Assembly (NCBI RefSeq): GCF_000271845.1
Contig: NZ_JH719395.1
Coordinates: 2,952,208-3,016,207, forward strand
DNA: 64,000 nt
Source: Rhizobium leguminosarum bv. trifolii WSM2297
GTDB taxonomy: Bacteria > Pseudomonadota > Alphaproteobacteria > Rhizobiales > Rhizobiaceae
Direction of reading: 5' to 3'
The notes under the pieces are model-generated. The model had not been told where the DNA came from. It searched no databases and saw only the letters and a list, made by a program, of their open reading frames with translations. The first letter of the stretch is position 1; each line of letters begins with the position of its first letter. Of this stretch, positions 1 through 7,097 are shown piece after piece. A program made the translations under genes and the position numbers.

Positions 1-127
1 CATCACCGGTTTTGCCGCCGTGGCGCTGAACCCTGATTCGAAGGCGCCGAAGGATGCCAAGGTCCTTTCCAAGCCTTTCCACCTGCGTGATCTCGTCGAC
101 GAGGTCAACAAAATGCTTGCCGCATAA
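1..127 (+). CDS. cpdR: CpdR-type response regulator, C-terminal fragment (5' end outside window)
   Basis: An open frame enters the window at base 2 and stops at a TAA at 125-127, giving the last 41 residues of a protein. It contains the LSKPF motif typical of receiver domains, where the lysine helps signal phosphorylation, followed by the last helix (HLRDLVDEVNKMLAA). The protein ends right after the receiver fold, so it is a single-domain response regulator without an output domain. The residues before the motif (ITGFAAVALNPDSKAPKDAK) resemble rhizobial CpdR1, a receiver that controls ClpXP localisation and cell-cycle proteolysis. The CpdR assignment comes from recalled similarity. Assignment to a single-domain receiver is firmer. 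Confidence 0.72.
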   Translation, partial: ITGFAAVALNPDSKAPKDAKVLSKPFHLRDLVDEVNKMLAA

Positions 128-145
128 GGCTTGCCGGGCGGCGTG

Positions 146-191
146 TCACAAAACTGAAAAAAGCCTATTGACGGCTCCGAAGGTTTTGTGA
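146..191. repeat. Perfect 9-bp inverted repeat between cpdR and tRNA-Val
   Basis: TCACAAAAC at 146-154 is the exact reverse complement of GTTTTGTGA at 183-191. The arms flank the -35 element of the tRNA promoter, and the right arm runs into the -10 hexamer. It could be the cpdR transcript end or an operator. No T-tract follows it, so a terminator role is not clear. Confidence 0.4.
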
Positions 192-196
192 TCTAT
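168..196 (+). promoter_or_regulatory. Probable housekeeping promoter of tRNA-Val
   Basis: TTGACG at 168-173 is followed after exactly 17 bases by ATCTAT at 191-196. The mature tRNA begins 15 bases further on. Hexamers, spacing and position fit a sigma-70 type promoter. Confidence 0.6.
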
Positions 197-211
197 GCGC
201 CGCCATCGGAT

Positions 212-286
<75 letters not shown>

Positions 287-312
287 TCCGATCTCCCTGA
301 CATCGTTGACAG

Positions 313-333
313 ATCCCCGACCCGGGGATTTTC
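313..333 (+). terminator. Intrinsic terminator of tRNA-Val
   Basis: ATCCCCG (313-319) pairs with CGGGGAT (323-329) around a 3-base loop and runs directly into TTTTC. It lies 27 bases after the tRNA 3' end. Confidence 0.7.
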
Positions 334-423
334 ATTTCCTGAAACCGACACGCGTTGAATCGACCAGACCGGGCGGTTCAATCGGCTTTGGGATGCCCAT
401 CCACGCGGGAAGCAGGGAGACGT

Positions 424-555
424 ATGACGCAACGGTCGCGGATACGTAAAGCGATATCGATAATCCTCGGCCTCGCCCTGGCTGGGACTGGCCTTTTCGG
501 TTTCGGTTATATGCAGGTCCATGTCGTCGAGGCGGTCAGCATCAAGGTTGGCTGA
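424..555 (+). CDS. Small predicted membrane peptide (43 aa), unknown
   Basis: An ATG at 424 sits six bases after GGGAGA and opens a 43-codon frame. The product has a basic N-terminus (MTQRSRIRK) followed by one hydrophobic stretch of about 20 residues (residues 11-31, IILGLALAGTGLFGFGYM) and a short tail. The basic-hydrophobic arrangement suggests one membrane segment or an uncleaved signal. I know no family for it. The gene is short and unsupported by neighbours, so it may not be expressed. Confidence 0.4.
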   Translation: MTQRSRIRKAISIILGLALAGTGLFGFGYMQVHVVEAVSIKVG

Positions 556-1137
556 TTCCGATCACGATATTCGCAGCTGGCGTAGCGATCCTTTGGGACG
601 ACTTCAAAAGTCCCTAACTCACGTCGCGTCAAACCTGATTCATGTGACGTGCTCTGGGTCTCTGTTTTTCCGCATGTCGCTGTCGCAACGCCGCTGCACA
701 GTTTTGCGCCACATGCTTTAGCCAGCCGATTTCTGTCCGTTTGAGCGTGTCGCTGTCGTTCCGATCCGTTGCCTTGCTGCGACTCGTGCAGACAGCTGCG
801 ATGCCGTGCCCGCATATGAGAACGCGCTCATTCGAGCATCAATTGCACACCACTGCCGAGCGCTCAGCCCCTCGTTGCCTACCTATCCGGAAGCTGCGGT
901 TTTGTGACGGACCGATGACAGGTTTGTGACAAAACGCGTGTTATTTCAGCAACATAGCTATACCGGCCTTGTGTCATGATCGATATCGTTATTGCGGCGC
1001 AACATGCCCTGTGTAACTTCCGCGGCGAGGCAGGCACCGACCAAAAGGTGCCGCTTCGCTCACACGGGGTGAAGACACGTAGGGACTGCCAATGGCAACG
1101 GTCTTCATCCTCTTGCATCTGAACTGGAGGTTATTCC
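556..1137 (+). promoter_or_regulatory. Long upstream region of ropA with TTTGTGAC direct repeats
   Basis: No convincing gene is seen in these 582 bases. TTTGTGAC occurs at 901-908 and again at 923-930, 22 bp or about two helical turns apart. The second copy lies in the wider sequence GTTTGTGACAAAAC. Direct repeats two turns apart are typical of OmpR-type or similar regulator sites. The ribosome-binding site GGAGG lies about nine bases before the ropA ATG. Confidence 0.4.
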
Positions 1138-2181
1138 ATGAACATCAAGAGCCTTCTTCTCGGCTCCGCTGCTGCTCTCGCAGCAGTATCCGGCGCCCAG
1201 GCTGCTGACGCTATCGTTGCTGCCGAGCCGGAACCGGTTGAATACGTCCGCGTCTGCGACGCTTACGGCACCGGCTACTTCTACATCCCGGGCACCGAAA
1301 CCTGCCTCAAGATCAACGGTTACATCCGTTTCCAGGTTGACGTCGCTCCGAACGCCAGCTCGATCGGCGCCGGCGGCGGCGGTTCTGTCCCCAACGACTC
1401 GGATTGGGACGCCCGTACGCGCGGCCAGGTTCAGTTCACCGCCAAGAGCGACACCGAATACGGTCCGCTGACCGGCGTTATCGTCATGCAGTTCAATGCT
1501 GACAACGCTTCGGCTCAGAAGGCTCAGCTCGACTCCGCTTACCTCGACATCGCCGGCTTCCGCGCTGGTCTGTTCTACAGCTGGTGGGACGACGGCCTCT
1601 CGGGCGAAACCGACGATATCGGTTCGCCGGTCACGCTGCATAACTCCATTCGTTACCAGTACGAGACCGAGGCCTTCTACGCCGGCATCAGCGTCGACGA
1701 GCTGGAAGACAGCCCGTTCTATAATGGCGAGACCCCCAACAACGTCGGCGTTGCCGTTGGTCTCGGCGGCAAGGCTGGTGCCTTCAGCTACCAGATCACT
1801 GCTGGCTACGACACCGACAACGAAGAAGGTGCCGTTCGCGCAATGGGTACGGTTGCTGTCGGTCCGGGCACGCTCGGCCTCGCAGTTGTCTACGCGACCA
1901 ACCCGAACGCCTATTACAACAAGGCTGAATGGGCGATCGCTGCTGAATACGCCATCAAGGCGACTGACAAGCTGAAGATCACCCCGGCTGTTCAGTACTA
2001 CGACAACTACGGTGTCACGGCTGGCGAGTTCAACGACGACGTTAACGCCTGGAAGGTCGGCCTGACACTCGACTACCAGATCGTTGACAACTTCGCGGCC
2101 AAGGTTTCGGTTCAGTACCTCGATCCGGACAATGCTGGCGACGTAACCTCGGGCTACTTCCGCCTGCAGCGCGCATTCTGA
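1138..2181 (+). CDS. ropA: Outer-membrane porin, RopA/Omp2 family
   Basis: This 347-residue protein is a general-diffusion porin of the alphaproteobacterial Porin_2 family (Rhizobium RopA, Brucella Omp2b), forming a trimeric 16-strand beta-barrel in the outer membrane. It starts with a clear signal peptide cleaved after about residue 22 (AQA|AD). The family's conserved N-terminal block follows, with cysteines at C40 and C56 and the YGTGYFYIPGTETCLKINGY signature. A W-W-D-D-G stretch around residue 150 fits the constriction loop, and the chain ends in phenylalanine, as barrel-assembly signals do. The ATG is preceded by CTGGAGG. Codons are strongly biased, consistent with abundant expression. 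Rhizobia often carry several ropA paralogues; which one this is cannot be told here. Confidence 0.93.
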   Translation: MNIKSLLLGSAAALAAVSGAQAADAIVAAEPEPVEYVRVCDAYGTGYFYIPGTETCLKINGYIRFQVDVAPNASSIGAGGGGSVPNDSDWDARTRGQVQFTAKSDTEYGPLTGVIVMQFNADNASAQKAQLDSAYLDIAGFRAGLFYSWWDDGLSGETDDIGSPVTLHNSIRYQYETEAFYAGISVDELEDSPFYNGETPNNVGVAVGLGGKAGAFSYQITAGYDTDNEEGAVRAMGTVAVGPGTLGLAVVYATNPNAYYNKAEWAIAAEYAIKATDKLKITPAVQYYDNYGVTAGEFNDDVNAWKVGLTLDYQIVDNFAAKVSVQYLDPDNAGDVTSGYFRLQRAF

Positions 2182-2187
2182 TAAAAG

Positions 2188-2213
2188 GCTGCCGGCTCAT
2201 TTAGACCGGCAGC
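2188..2213 (+). terminator. Hairpin just after ropA
   Basis: GCTGCCGG (2188-2195) and CCGGCAGC (2206-2213) form a perfect 8-bp stem with a 10-base loop, seven bases after the ropA stop. No T-tract follows, so it may act as a transcript-stabilising 3' end rather than a strong intrinsic terminator. Confidence 0.5.
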
Positions 2214-2545
2214 TACAGATTCCTGATCTGACTGACCTCCGATCGGGAAAGAATGGGCCTGGACTTCCCTGCCTGGGCCCATTCCCCCTGACCAGAAATG
2301 CGTCCAAGACGGCAGGCGCTCTATCAGCGCCTTGCCACCGTCGTGCTGCACCTGTTTGTTGTCGATACCCCGCATCACCGCCATCACCGGAGCTTCTGAC
2401 CGATCACCGAGCCGGCCCGGCCGCCGATGGAAACTTTCCGCCTCGGGGAATAACAGAACCAAATTTCGGACACAGAGCCATGCCATGGCCGAACCGAGGA
2501 TGAGGTGGTGAGTCGCCTCGCCAGGACATGGGGTTTGAGATCGAA
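2214..2545 (+). other. Intergenic region with a second hairpin
   Basis: GAATGGGCC (2251-2259) pairs perfectly with GGCCCATTC (2276-2284). This is a second possible 3' structure behind ropA. The remaining bases up to the next gene hold no motif or gene that I can support. Confidence 0.35.
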
Positions 2546-3040
2546 ATGAAATTATCCGCGCCTGTTGCCGCCGCATTTTTTTCCGCCGCCCTCGCCTTGC
2601 CGGCCTCGGCAGCGCCGGCTGCTCCTGCCGAGACGTTTCCAGGCGCACCCGGCGTCATTACGCTTTCCGGCAAATGCGCCAAGCTTGTTGTCGCCAAGTT
2701 CGACGCCACCAAGGGCTGCAAGAACGAGCTTGCCAGCGTCACGCTGGTCAATGGCGTGGTCACCTTCATCTTCACATCTGACGGCAAGGCGCTCGGCTTT
2801 CAGGGCGATGGCAGCGGCATCAAACCCGCCTCCAACGGCAATGCCCGCCTGCCGCTCACGCTCGTCACCACGGGTGTCGGCAACAAGATGACGGGTCAGG
2901 TCAAGGTCGCCGGCTTCTGCACTTTCGGCAATCCCTATTCCGGCAAGCCGATTGCAATCGTATGCACGGCCGAGAGCAAGGATTCCTCCTTCGCCGGCAG
3001 CTTCCGCACCGGCGGCAAGCTGGTGAAAAAGGAAAAGTAG
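2546..3040 (+). CDS. Exported protein of unknown function (164 aa)
   Basis: I chose the ATG at 2546, which places a classical signal peptide at the N-terminus (MKLSAPVAAAFFSAALALPA, cleavage after ASA near residue 22). An upstream ATG at 2528 would add six residues. The mature part of about 140 residues is a small, mostly beta-predicted domain. It has four cysteines in two pairs (SGKCAKL...KGCKNE and GFCTFG...IVCTAE), suggesting two disulfides, and a lysine-rich C-terminus (KLVKKEK). It is probably periplasmic. I do not recognise the family. It stands alone between ropA and a palindromic element. Confidence 0.7.
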   Translation: MKLSAPVAAAFFSAALALPASAAPAAPAETFPGAPGVITLSGKCAKLVVAKFDATKGCKNELASVTLVNGVVTFIFTSDGKALGFQGDGSGIKPASNGNARLPLTLVTTGVGNKMTGQVKVAGFCTFGNPYSGKPIAIVCTAESKDSSFAGSFRTGGKLVKKEK

Positions 3041-3042
3041 CG

Positions 3043-3146
3043 CAATTCCAATAAAAATGCGCGGCGGTGTTGCGTCCGGGATTGCGTGAAAACAAAGAGC
3101 CAGGGCATTTCCGTGATTCGAACAAAAACGATAAATGCTCTGGCCG
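3043..3146. repeat. Rhizobial intergenic mosaic element, copy 1 (variant second module)
   Basis: The left half (GCAATTCCA, then a region ending GTCCGGGATTGCGTGAAAAC) matches the first module of the elements at 6563 and 35880. The right half is different: GCCAGGGCATTT (3099-3110) forms an 11-of-12 inverted repeat with AAATGCTCTGGC (3133-3144). This mosaic build is characteristic of RIME-type elements in rhizobia. It separates two convergent genes. Confidence 0.65.
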
Positions 3147-3869
3147 TCAGGCGCACCACGCGCCGCCGGCAGCGCCGGGCTTGCGCGCCAGCCCCTCATT
3201 GATCAACTGCACGCCGAAAGAGCGCCCGTCGCGCGAGACGACGCGCGGCGCGCCCGAAGGCTCGGTCCTGCCTGCCGCATTCATGGTGAAGGGGCCGGCG
3301 TTCAGGAGCCCCAGCAGGCGCGACTTGGCGGCAAAGGCCACCCTGCGCTCGCCGTCACAGCGTGCCTGGTCGACGACAGGGCTTGCCATGTCGGCGATCA
3401 CGATCTTCTCGCCCTTGTACCAGAAGACGCCGCCATCCCCGACGCAGTTGATATGGGCGCCCTGGCCGCAATAGCCGAAGGCGGCCGTCCCGGTTTCCGC
3501 CCCGGAAGAGGTCGAGACCGGCACGGCTTTGACCGGCTGAATCGCCGGCGTCGGGATCGTCGCCGGCGGCAGCAGCTGTGATTGTTTTACCGGCGGCGCG
3601 GCTTTCGGCGTCGGTGTGGCAAGCGCCACCTGCTTCGGCGGCACGTCCTTCCCGGCGGCAGGTCTCGGCTCCGCCGTCTCCCTCGTGACGGTTGCCGATT
3701 GCCGTGCAAGCATCGGCTGGATGCTCTTCCAATGGTCGTGAGCGACGATACCGCCGATAGCGGCAATGCCGATCACTGCCCAGGGCAGCAATCCGCCACC
3801 GCTGCTGCGCGTTTTGCTCTTTCCTCTCGCCGGCGCCTTGCGGCGGCCGCGTGTCGCTGTCTTGGCCAT
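3147..3869 (-). CDS. Membrane-anchored protein with degenerate thermonuclease (SNase-like) domain
   Basis: This 240-residue protein has a basic cytoplasmic N-terminus (MAKTATRGRRKAPARGKSKT), one membrane segment (about residues 27-44), a proline/alanine-rich linker to about residue 130 and a C-terminal domain of about 100 residues. That domain resembles the start of staphylococcal-nuclease-like folds (NCVGDGGVFWYKGEKIVIAD, then an A..RL..LL helix). The nuclease signature residues are altered: DGG replaces DGD and MASP replaces the usual D-T-P-E. It is therefore probably not an active nuclease. The start was chosen at the ATG before the basic stretch; a longer frame exists upstream but lacks family-like sequence. 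It is divergent from the mgtC-like gene. Confidence 0.7.
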   Translation of the reverse strand: MAKTATRGRRKAPARGKSKTRSSGGGLLPWAVIGIAAIGGIVAHDHWKSIQPMLARQSATVTRETAEPRPAAGKDVPPKQVALATPTPKAAPPVKQSQLLPPATIPTPAIQPVKAVPVSTSSGAETGTAAFGYCGQGAHINCVGDGGVFWYKGEKIVIADMASPVVDQARCDGERRVAFAAKSRLLGLLNAGPFTMNAAGRTEPSGAPRVVSRDGRSFGVQLINEGLARKPGAAGGAWCA

Positions 3870-4086
3870 CTGTCCGATTCCCGTGAGGCCGGGATTATCG
3901 CCGCCCAATCCTTTCTGAAAGGTTGGCGCGGCGGCAGGACAGTGCCGGGTTCGCCGATCTTTGCCTCGAAAGACATGCGAGCAGCAGAAGCGCGGCGGCA
4001 AATTCATGCGCATGGGTGAAAAAAGCCGAACAAATCCAGCGCTCACACGTTAGCCAGCGAAAAATCATGCGTTTTAGGAAAAATCC

Positions 4087-4599
4087 ATGGATCTGATTAT
4101 CGCCGACATGATACCGGCGTCGCGTATCCACTATCCCGTCATCTTCGCCCGCCTACTCGGCGCCATCGTCTTCGGCGGACTGATCGGCTTCGAGCGTGAG
4201 GCACGCGACCGCCCGGCAGGCTTCCGCACCCATATTCTCATCAGTCTTGCCGCCGCCCTCTTCGCCATCATTTCGATCGAGGCGGTGCACATGCCGGGTT
4301 TTGCCGATGACGAGCAAGTAAGGATCGATCCGCTGCGCGTGATCGAAGCCGTGACCGCCGGCGTTGCCTTTCTTGCCGCCGGCATGATCGTCTTTGCCAG
4401 AGGCCGGGTGCATGGGCTGACGACGGGCGCCGGCACGTGGCTCTCCGGCGCGATCGGCCTTGCCATGGGTTTCGGTTATTGGCCGATCGCCTTCTTCACG
4501 ACGCTGGCCGCCATCTGCGTACTCTTCGCCTTCGGCAAGCTCGAACAACGGTTCGGCTACAATTCCGCACGGCGCGCCGATCGCGATGGAGACCAGTAG
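4087..4599 (+). CDS. MgtC/SapB-family inner-membrane protein
   Basis: This 170-residue protein belongs to the MgtC/SapB family, small membrane proteins linked to magnesium limitation, acid tolerance and, in MgtC itself, modulation of the F-type ATP synthase. The sequence shows the family block R-L-L-G-A...GGLIGFERE (about residues 22-38), then H-I-L-I-S-L-A-A-ALFA, a central G-V-A-F-L-A-A-G-M-I segment, and TTGAGTWLSGAIGLAMGFGYW. Four to five hydrophobic segments are present. The ~60-residue C-terminal ACT-like extension of true MgtC is missing, so this is the short SapB/YhiD-type form. No magnesium-leader structure was recognised upstream. Confidence 0.85.
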   Translation: MDLIIADMIPASRIHYPVIFARLLGAIVFGGLIGFEREARDRPAGFRTHILISLAAALFAIISIEAVHMPGFADDEQVRIDPLRVIEAVTAGVAFLAAGMIVFARGRVHGLTTGAGTWLSGAIGLAMGFGYWPIAFFTTLAAICVLFAFGKLEQRFGYNSARRADRDGDQ

Positions 4600-4607
4600 A
4601 AAACCAG

Positions 4608-4629
4608 GCGCCCGGCATATGCCGGGCGC
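4608..4629. terminator. Bidirectional terminator between convergent genes
   Basis: A perfect 22-bp palindrome has arms GCGCCCGGCAT and ATGCCGGGCGC. It lies nine bases after the MgtC-family stop and 25 bases beyond the end of the convergent 59-residue gene. No long T-tract follows on either side. Confidence 0.5.
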
Positions 4630-4654
4630 TCGTATCAACGTGACTGTCTGCTGG

Positions 4655-4834
4655 TCATTCCGAGCGTGCGGTCGGAGGATCGCTTTTCCGAACCGGTGCG
4701 GTGCCGCCAATGGAGACAGCAAGCGGCTTCTGCGGTTTGCCGATATTGATGCGTTCGTCCGCCGCCTCGCGCACGGCCTGCCATTCATTTTCGTGCCGGA
4801 TAAAGATCTCGCGGGGCACAAAGTTGATCGTCAT
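4655..4834 (-). CDS. Small protein of unknown function (59 aa)
   Basis: The ATG at 4834 is preceded on the minus strand by AGGGTGAG with seven-base spacing, which favours it over an in-frame GTG at 4846. The product is soluble and mixed-charge (MTINFVPREIFIRHENEWQA at the N-terminus, then a segment REAADERINIGKPQKPL). No membrane segment or known motif is present. It lies 62 bases downstream of the next small gene on the same strand and could share its stress-type promoter. I do not recognise the family. Confidence 0.55.
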   Translation of the reverse strand: MTINFVPREIFIRHENEWQAVREAADERINIGKPQKPLAVSIGGTAPVRKSDPPTARSE

Positions 4835-4896
4835 ATTTTTTCTCACCCTGTTTTAATTCTGCGGTCAGCGCGCCAAGCAGGCTTGCGCAATGCCGG

Positions 4897-5127
4897 TTAT
4901 TTCTTTGTCTCTGCATTACCCTTGATGTCGGGACCACCCTTGGAAAGATCCGCACCGGTAACGTGGGCCGGCACGTGAATGTCGTGATAGACGCCCGGTG
5001 TCAGCGTCAGGTCGACGTGATGCGGCGGCAGCACTTGCGCCTTCTGCATACGGTTCGGCTTCGCCCGCTTCATGCGGTCGGACGCCTCCGTGCGTTTGTC
5101 GGGAACGTGGGTCGAAGTGTGCATCAT
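4897..5127 (-). CDS. Small basic protein behind a general-stress promoter (76 aa)
   Basis: The start codon at 5127 (or the adjacent ATG at 5124) follows AAAGGAGG, a strong ribosome-binding site. The product is hydrophilic and basic, with a lysine/arginine-rich centre (DRMKRAKPNRMQKAQ), a histidine-rich segment (PPHHVDLTLTPGVYHDIHVP) and a charged tail. No signal peptide or membrane helix is seen. A site matching the EcfG consensus lies 32 bases upstream, so it is plausibly a member of the alphaproteobacterial general stress response. Its family and function are unknown to me. Confidence 0.65.
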   Translation of the reverse strand: MMHTSTHVPDKRTEASDRMKRAKPNRMQKAQVLPPHHVDLTLTPGVYHDIHVPAHVTGADLSKGGPDIKGNAETKK

Positions 5128-5472
5128 CGGCCTCCTTTTTTAAGCTCAACCAGGGTCTAACGAGCAGGCACCGGGATGGTTCCAAAAAAACACTTCATTT
5201 CGGTGCGGCCGTTGGCCTTGACTGGCCCAGGAAGTTGATTACCTAAGGCCTGTCCCGCAGCCTTCCAGACATCGGCTACGGGTAACTTTGGTGCCGGGCC
5301 CCTCTGGCGAGAGTTTTTACGGCGCTCTCGTGATGTCGGTACCGCCTGCAGCTTAGCCGGCGGATTTTTCATCGATGAACAAGCTCACCATGCCTTATCC
5401 GCATGCCCGTTTTGGCATGCCGCTTTTCTCCCACCCCCACTCCACCATGATTTGCGGCCGCGAGGTGCGGCC
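5128..5472. other. Intergenic region between the stress gene and the DUF475 gene
   Basis: Besides the EcfG-type site, this divergent region contains a perfect inverted repeat at 5401-5420, GCATGCC and GGCATGC around CGTTTT. The repeat lies about 50 bases before the DUF475 start and could sit in its leader. A minus-strand frame at 5157-5372 overlaps the promoter and is not supported as a gene. Confidence 0.35.
5159..5183 (-). promoter_or_regulatory. EcfG (general stress sigma factor) type promoter
   Basis: On the minus strand the sequence reads GGAAC, then exactly 16 bases, then CGTT. This is the published consensus of the alphaproteobacterial general stress sigma factor EcfG/RpoE2 (GGAAC-N16/17-CGTT). 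It is oriented towards the small gene starting at 5127, at normal promoter distance. Confidence 0.65.
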
Positions 5473-6564
5473 ATGAACCAGCCCGTGACCCAGACGTCCT
5501 CGCTCAGCTATTTCCGCTGGGCCTTCATCGTCACCGCGCTCGGCCTCGTTCTTGGCGCCGTGCTCGGCTGGCAGACGACAGGCACGGTCGGCGGCATGGC
5601 GACCGTCTTCTTCATCTGCACCGTGCTTGCGGTGCTGGAGATCTCGCTGTCCTTCGACAATGCCATCGTCAACGCCAACAAGTTGAAGGAGATGACGCCG
5701 CTCTGGCAGAAGCGCTTCCTCACCTGGGGCATCATCATCGCCGTCTTCGGGATGCGCATCGTCTTTCCGCTGGCGATCGTCGCGATTGCGGCCAGGATCG
5801 GTCCCTGGGATGCGCTTGTGCTTGCCGCCCGTGAGCCGGAAGAATATGCCCGCATCATGAATGACGCGCATCTGCCGATCGCAGCCTTCGGCGGCACCTT
5901 CCTGATGATGGTCGGCCTCAGCTATTTCTTCGACAATGAGAAGAAAATCCATTGGTTCCGAGGCCTGGAAAAGGTGATGGCGCGCTCGGCCACCATCAGG
6001 GGCATCGAGATCGCATTCGTCTTGGCGCTGATGCTTGTTTTCTCCTGGCTGATCGGCGGCGAGGAGGCCAGCGTCTTCGTCCATTGCGCCATCTACGGGC
6101 TGCTCACCTTCCTCGCGGTCGAAGTGATTGGTGAGTTGCTGGATGCCTCGCAGCAGACGATGAGCGCTGCCGCCAAGGGCGGCCTTGGCGCCTTCATCTA
6201 TCTCGAGGTCCTGGATGCCAGCTTCTCCTTCGACGGCGTCATCGGCGCCTTTGCCCTGACGCAGAACCTCTTCGTCATCGCTATCGGCCTCGGCATCGGC
6301 GCCATGTATGTGCGCTCTATGACGATCATGCTGGTGGAGAAAGGGACGCTTGCCGAATACCGCTATCTCGAGCACGGCGCCTTCTACGCCATCCTGATCC
6401 TCTCGGTGATCATGTATGCGCAGACCCTGGTGCACATCCCCGAAGTCATCACCGGGCTCGGCGGCGCGACCCTGATCGGTCTGTCGCTCTGGTCTTCCAT
6501 TCGCCACAACAAGCGCGAGCAGGCGGAAGATCACGCTGCCCGGCAGGAAGAGCTTCACGCCTAG
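5473..6564 (+). CDS. DUF475 family (TerC-like) integral membrane protein
   Basis: This 363-residue polytopic membrane protein has about nine hydrophobic segments. It carries the TerC-superfamily hallmark of acidic residues in membrane helices: LEISLSFDNAIVNANKL (about residues 57-73), and later LEVLDASFSFDGVIGAFALT, the same S-F-D-x-x-(I/V) motif repeated in the second half. TerC relatives are linked to metal export (manganese, tellurite) and to metalation of exported proteins; the role of DUF475 members is not established. The ATG at 5473 was preferred because the seven upstream residues are arginine/proline-rich and unlike the family. A palindromic element follows directly after the stop. 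Confidence 0.85.
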   Translation: MNQPVTQTSSLSYFRWAFIVTALGLVLGAVLGWQTTGTVGGMATVFFICTVLAVLEISLSFDNAIVNANKLKEMTPLWQKRFLTWGIIIAVFGMRIVFPLAIVAIAARIGPWDALVLAAREPEEYARIMNDAHLPIAAFGGTFLMMVGLSYFFDNEKKIHWFRGLEKVMARSATIRGIEIAFVLALMLVFSWLIGGEEASVFVHCAIYGLLTFLAVEVIGELLDASQQTMSAAAKGGLGAFIYLEVLDASFSFDGVIGAFALTQNLFVIAIGLGIGAMYVRSMTIMLVEKGTLAEYRYLEHGAFYAILILSVIMYAQTLVHIPEVITGLGGATLIGLSLWSSIRHNKREQAEDHAARQEELHA

Positions 6565-6661
6565 AGCAAATCCAGGAAAAGTGCGAAACGGTTTTCCGTC
6601 CGGAATTGCGTAAAAAAAGTTAGAGCGGTTCTGCGCTTCCGTGAAAAGCTGAAACGCTCTA
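6563..6661. repeat. Rhizobial intergenic mosaic element, copy 2
   Basis: This roughly 99-bp element starts TAGAGCAAATCCAGGAAAAG and ends GAAACGCTCTA. It has two modules, one around AAACGGTTTTCCGTCCGG and one bounded by TAGAGCG and CGCTCTA. The copy at 35880-35984 is nearly identical in inverse orientation. It begins inside the stop codon of the DUF475 gene and may form its transcript end. Confidence 0.75.
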
Positions 6662-6714
6662 ATACCAGAGGCTGCGGTGCCCGGGCACTGCGGCGCCGCT
6701 TCAGACAAAAATAA

Positions 6715-6740
6715 AGCCCGCGACCATCCGGTTGCGGGCT
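6715..6740 (-). terminator. Intrinsic terminator of the 56-aa gene
   Basis: AGCCCGCGACC and GGTTGCGGGCT form an 11-bp stem with one G-T pair around ATCC. On the minus strand the stem is followed by TTATTTTTG, and it lies 27 bases after the stop of the small gene at 6767. Confidence 0.75.
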
Positions 6741-6766
6741 ATTTCATTCGTGCATGGCTTGAAGTT

Positions 6767-6937
6767 TTAGCGGGAGACCTGACCGAAGGAGGTCGGGTCA
6801 ATGCCGAGTTCCTTGAGGTCGGAGGCGCGCGGCCGGCGGCCGGCTTCTACCGCGGCGCTGACAGCATTTGCGGCGCCAAGCACTGCAAATGCGCGACCAA
6901 AGAAACCCGTGCGGACTGAATTGCGGATGGCGGACAT
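6767..6937 (-). CDS. Small conserved-looking protein (56 aa), unknown
   Basis: An ATG at 6937 preceded by AAAAGGAAA opens a 57-codon frame ending in TAA at 6767-6769. It is followed by a strong intrinsic terminator. The product starts MSAIRNSVRTGFFGRAFAVL, has an alanine-rich middle (GAANAVSAAVEAG) and ends with a charged helix (RPRASDLKELGIDPTSFGQV). The RBS, frame and terminator together support a real gene. I recall similar hypothetical proteins in rhizobia but know no function. It is too short for most gene finders. Confidence 0.7.
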   Translation of the reverse strand: MSAIRNSVRTGFFGRAFAVLGAANAVSAAVEAGRRPRASDLKELGIDPTSFGQVSR

Positions 6938-7033
6938 TGTCCATTTCCTTTTGTTTTGATTGACCGCTTATAGTTGGTATCGCGCAGATACCCCCACAAT
7001 GCTCAGAAAATCACCTCAGCCATGCAGAAACAG

Positions 7034-7064
7034 GAGGCCGGCGCATGTCTCCATGGCCGGCCTC
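7034..7064 (-). terminator. Terminator of the tctCBA operon
   Basis: GAGGCCGGC (7034-7042) and GCCGGCCTC (7056-7064) form a perfect 9-bp stem. On the minus strand it lies 33 bases past the tctA stop and is followed by CTGTTTCTG. Confidence 0.5.
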
Positions 7065-7097
7065 GAGGGAGGGGTAGGTCGTGGTCTTTTGTTTATT

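Noticed and set aside
5157..5372. 71-codon minus-strand frame
   Set aside because: It overlaps the EcfG-type promoter, has no RBS and no sequence like a known family.
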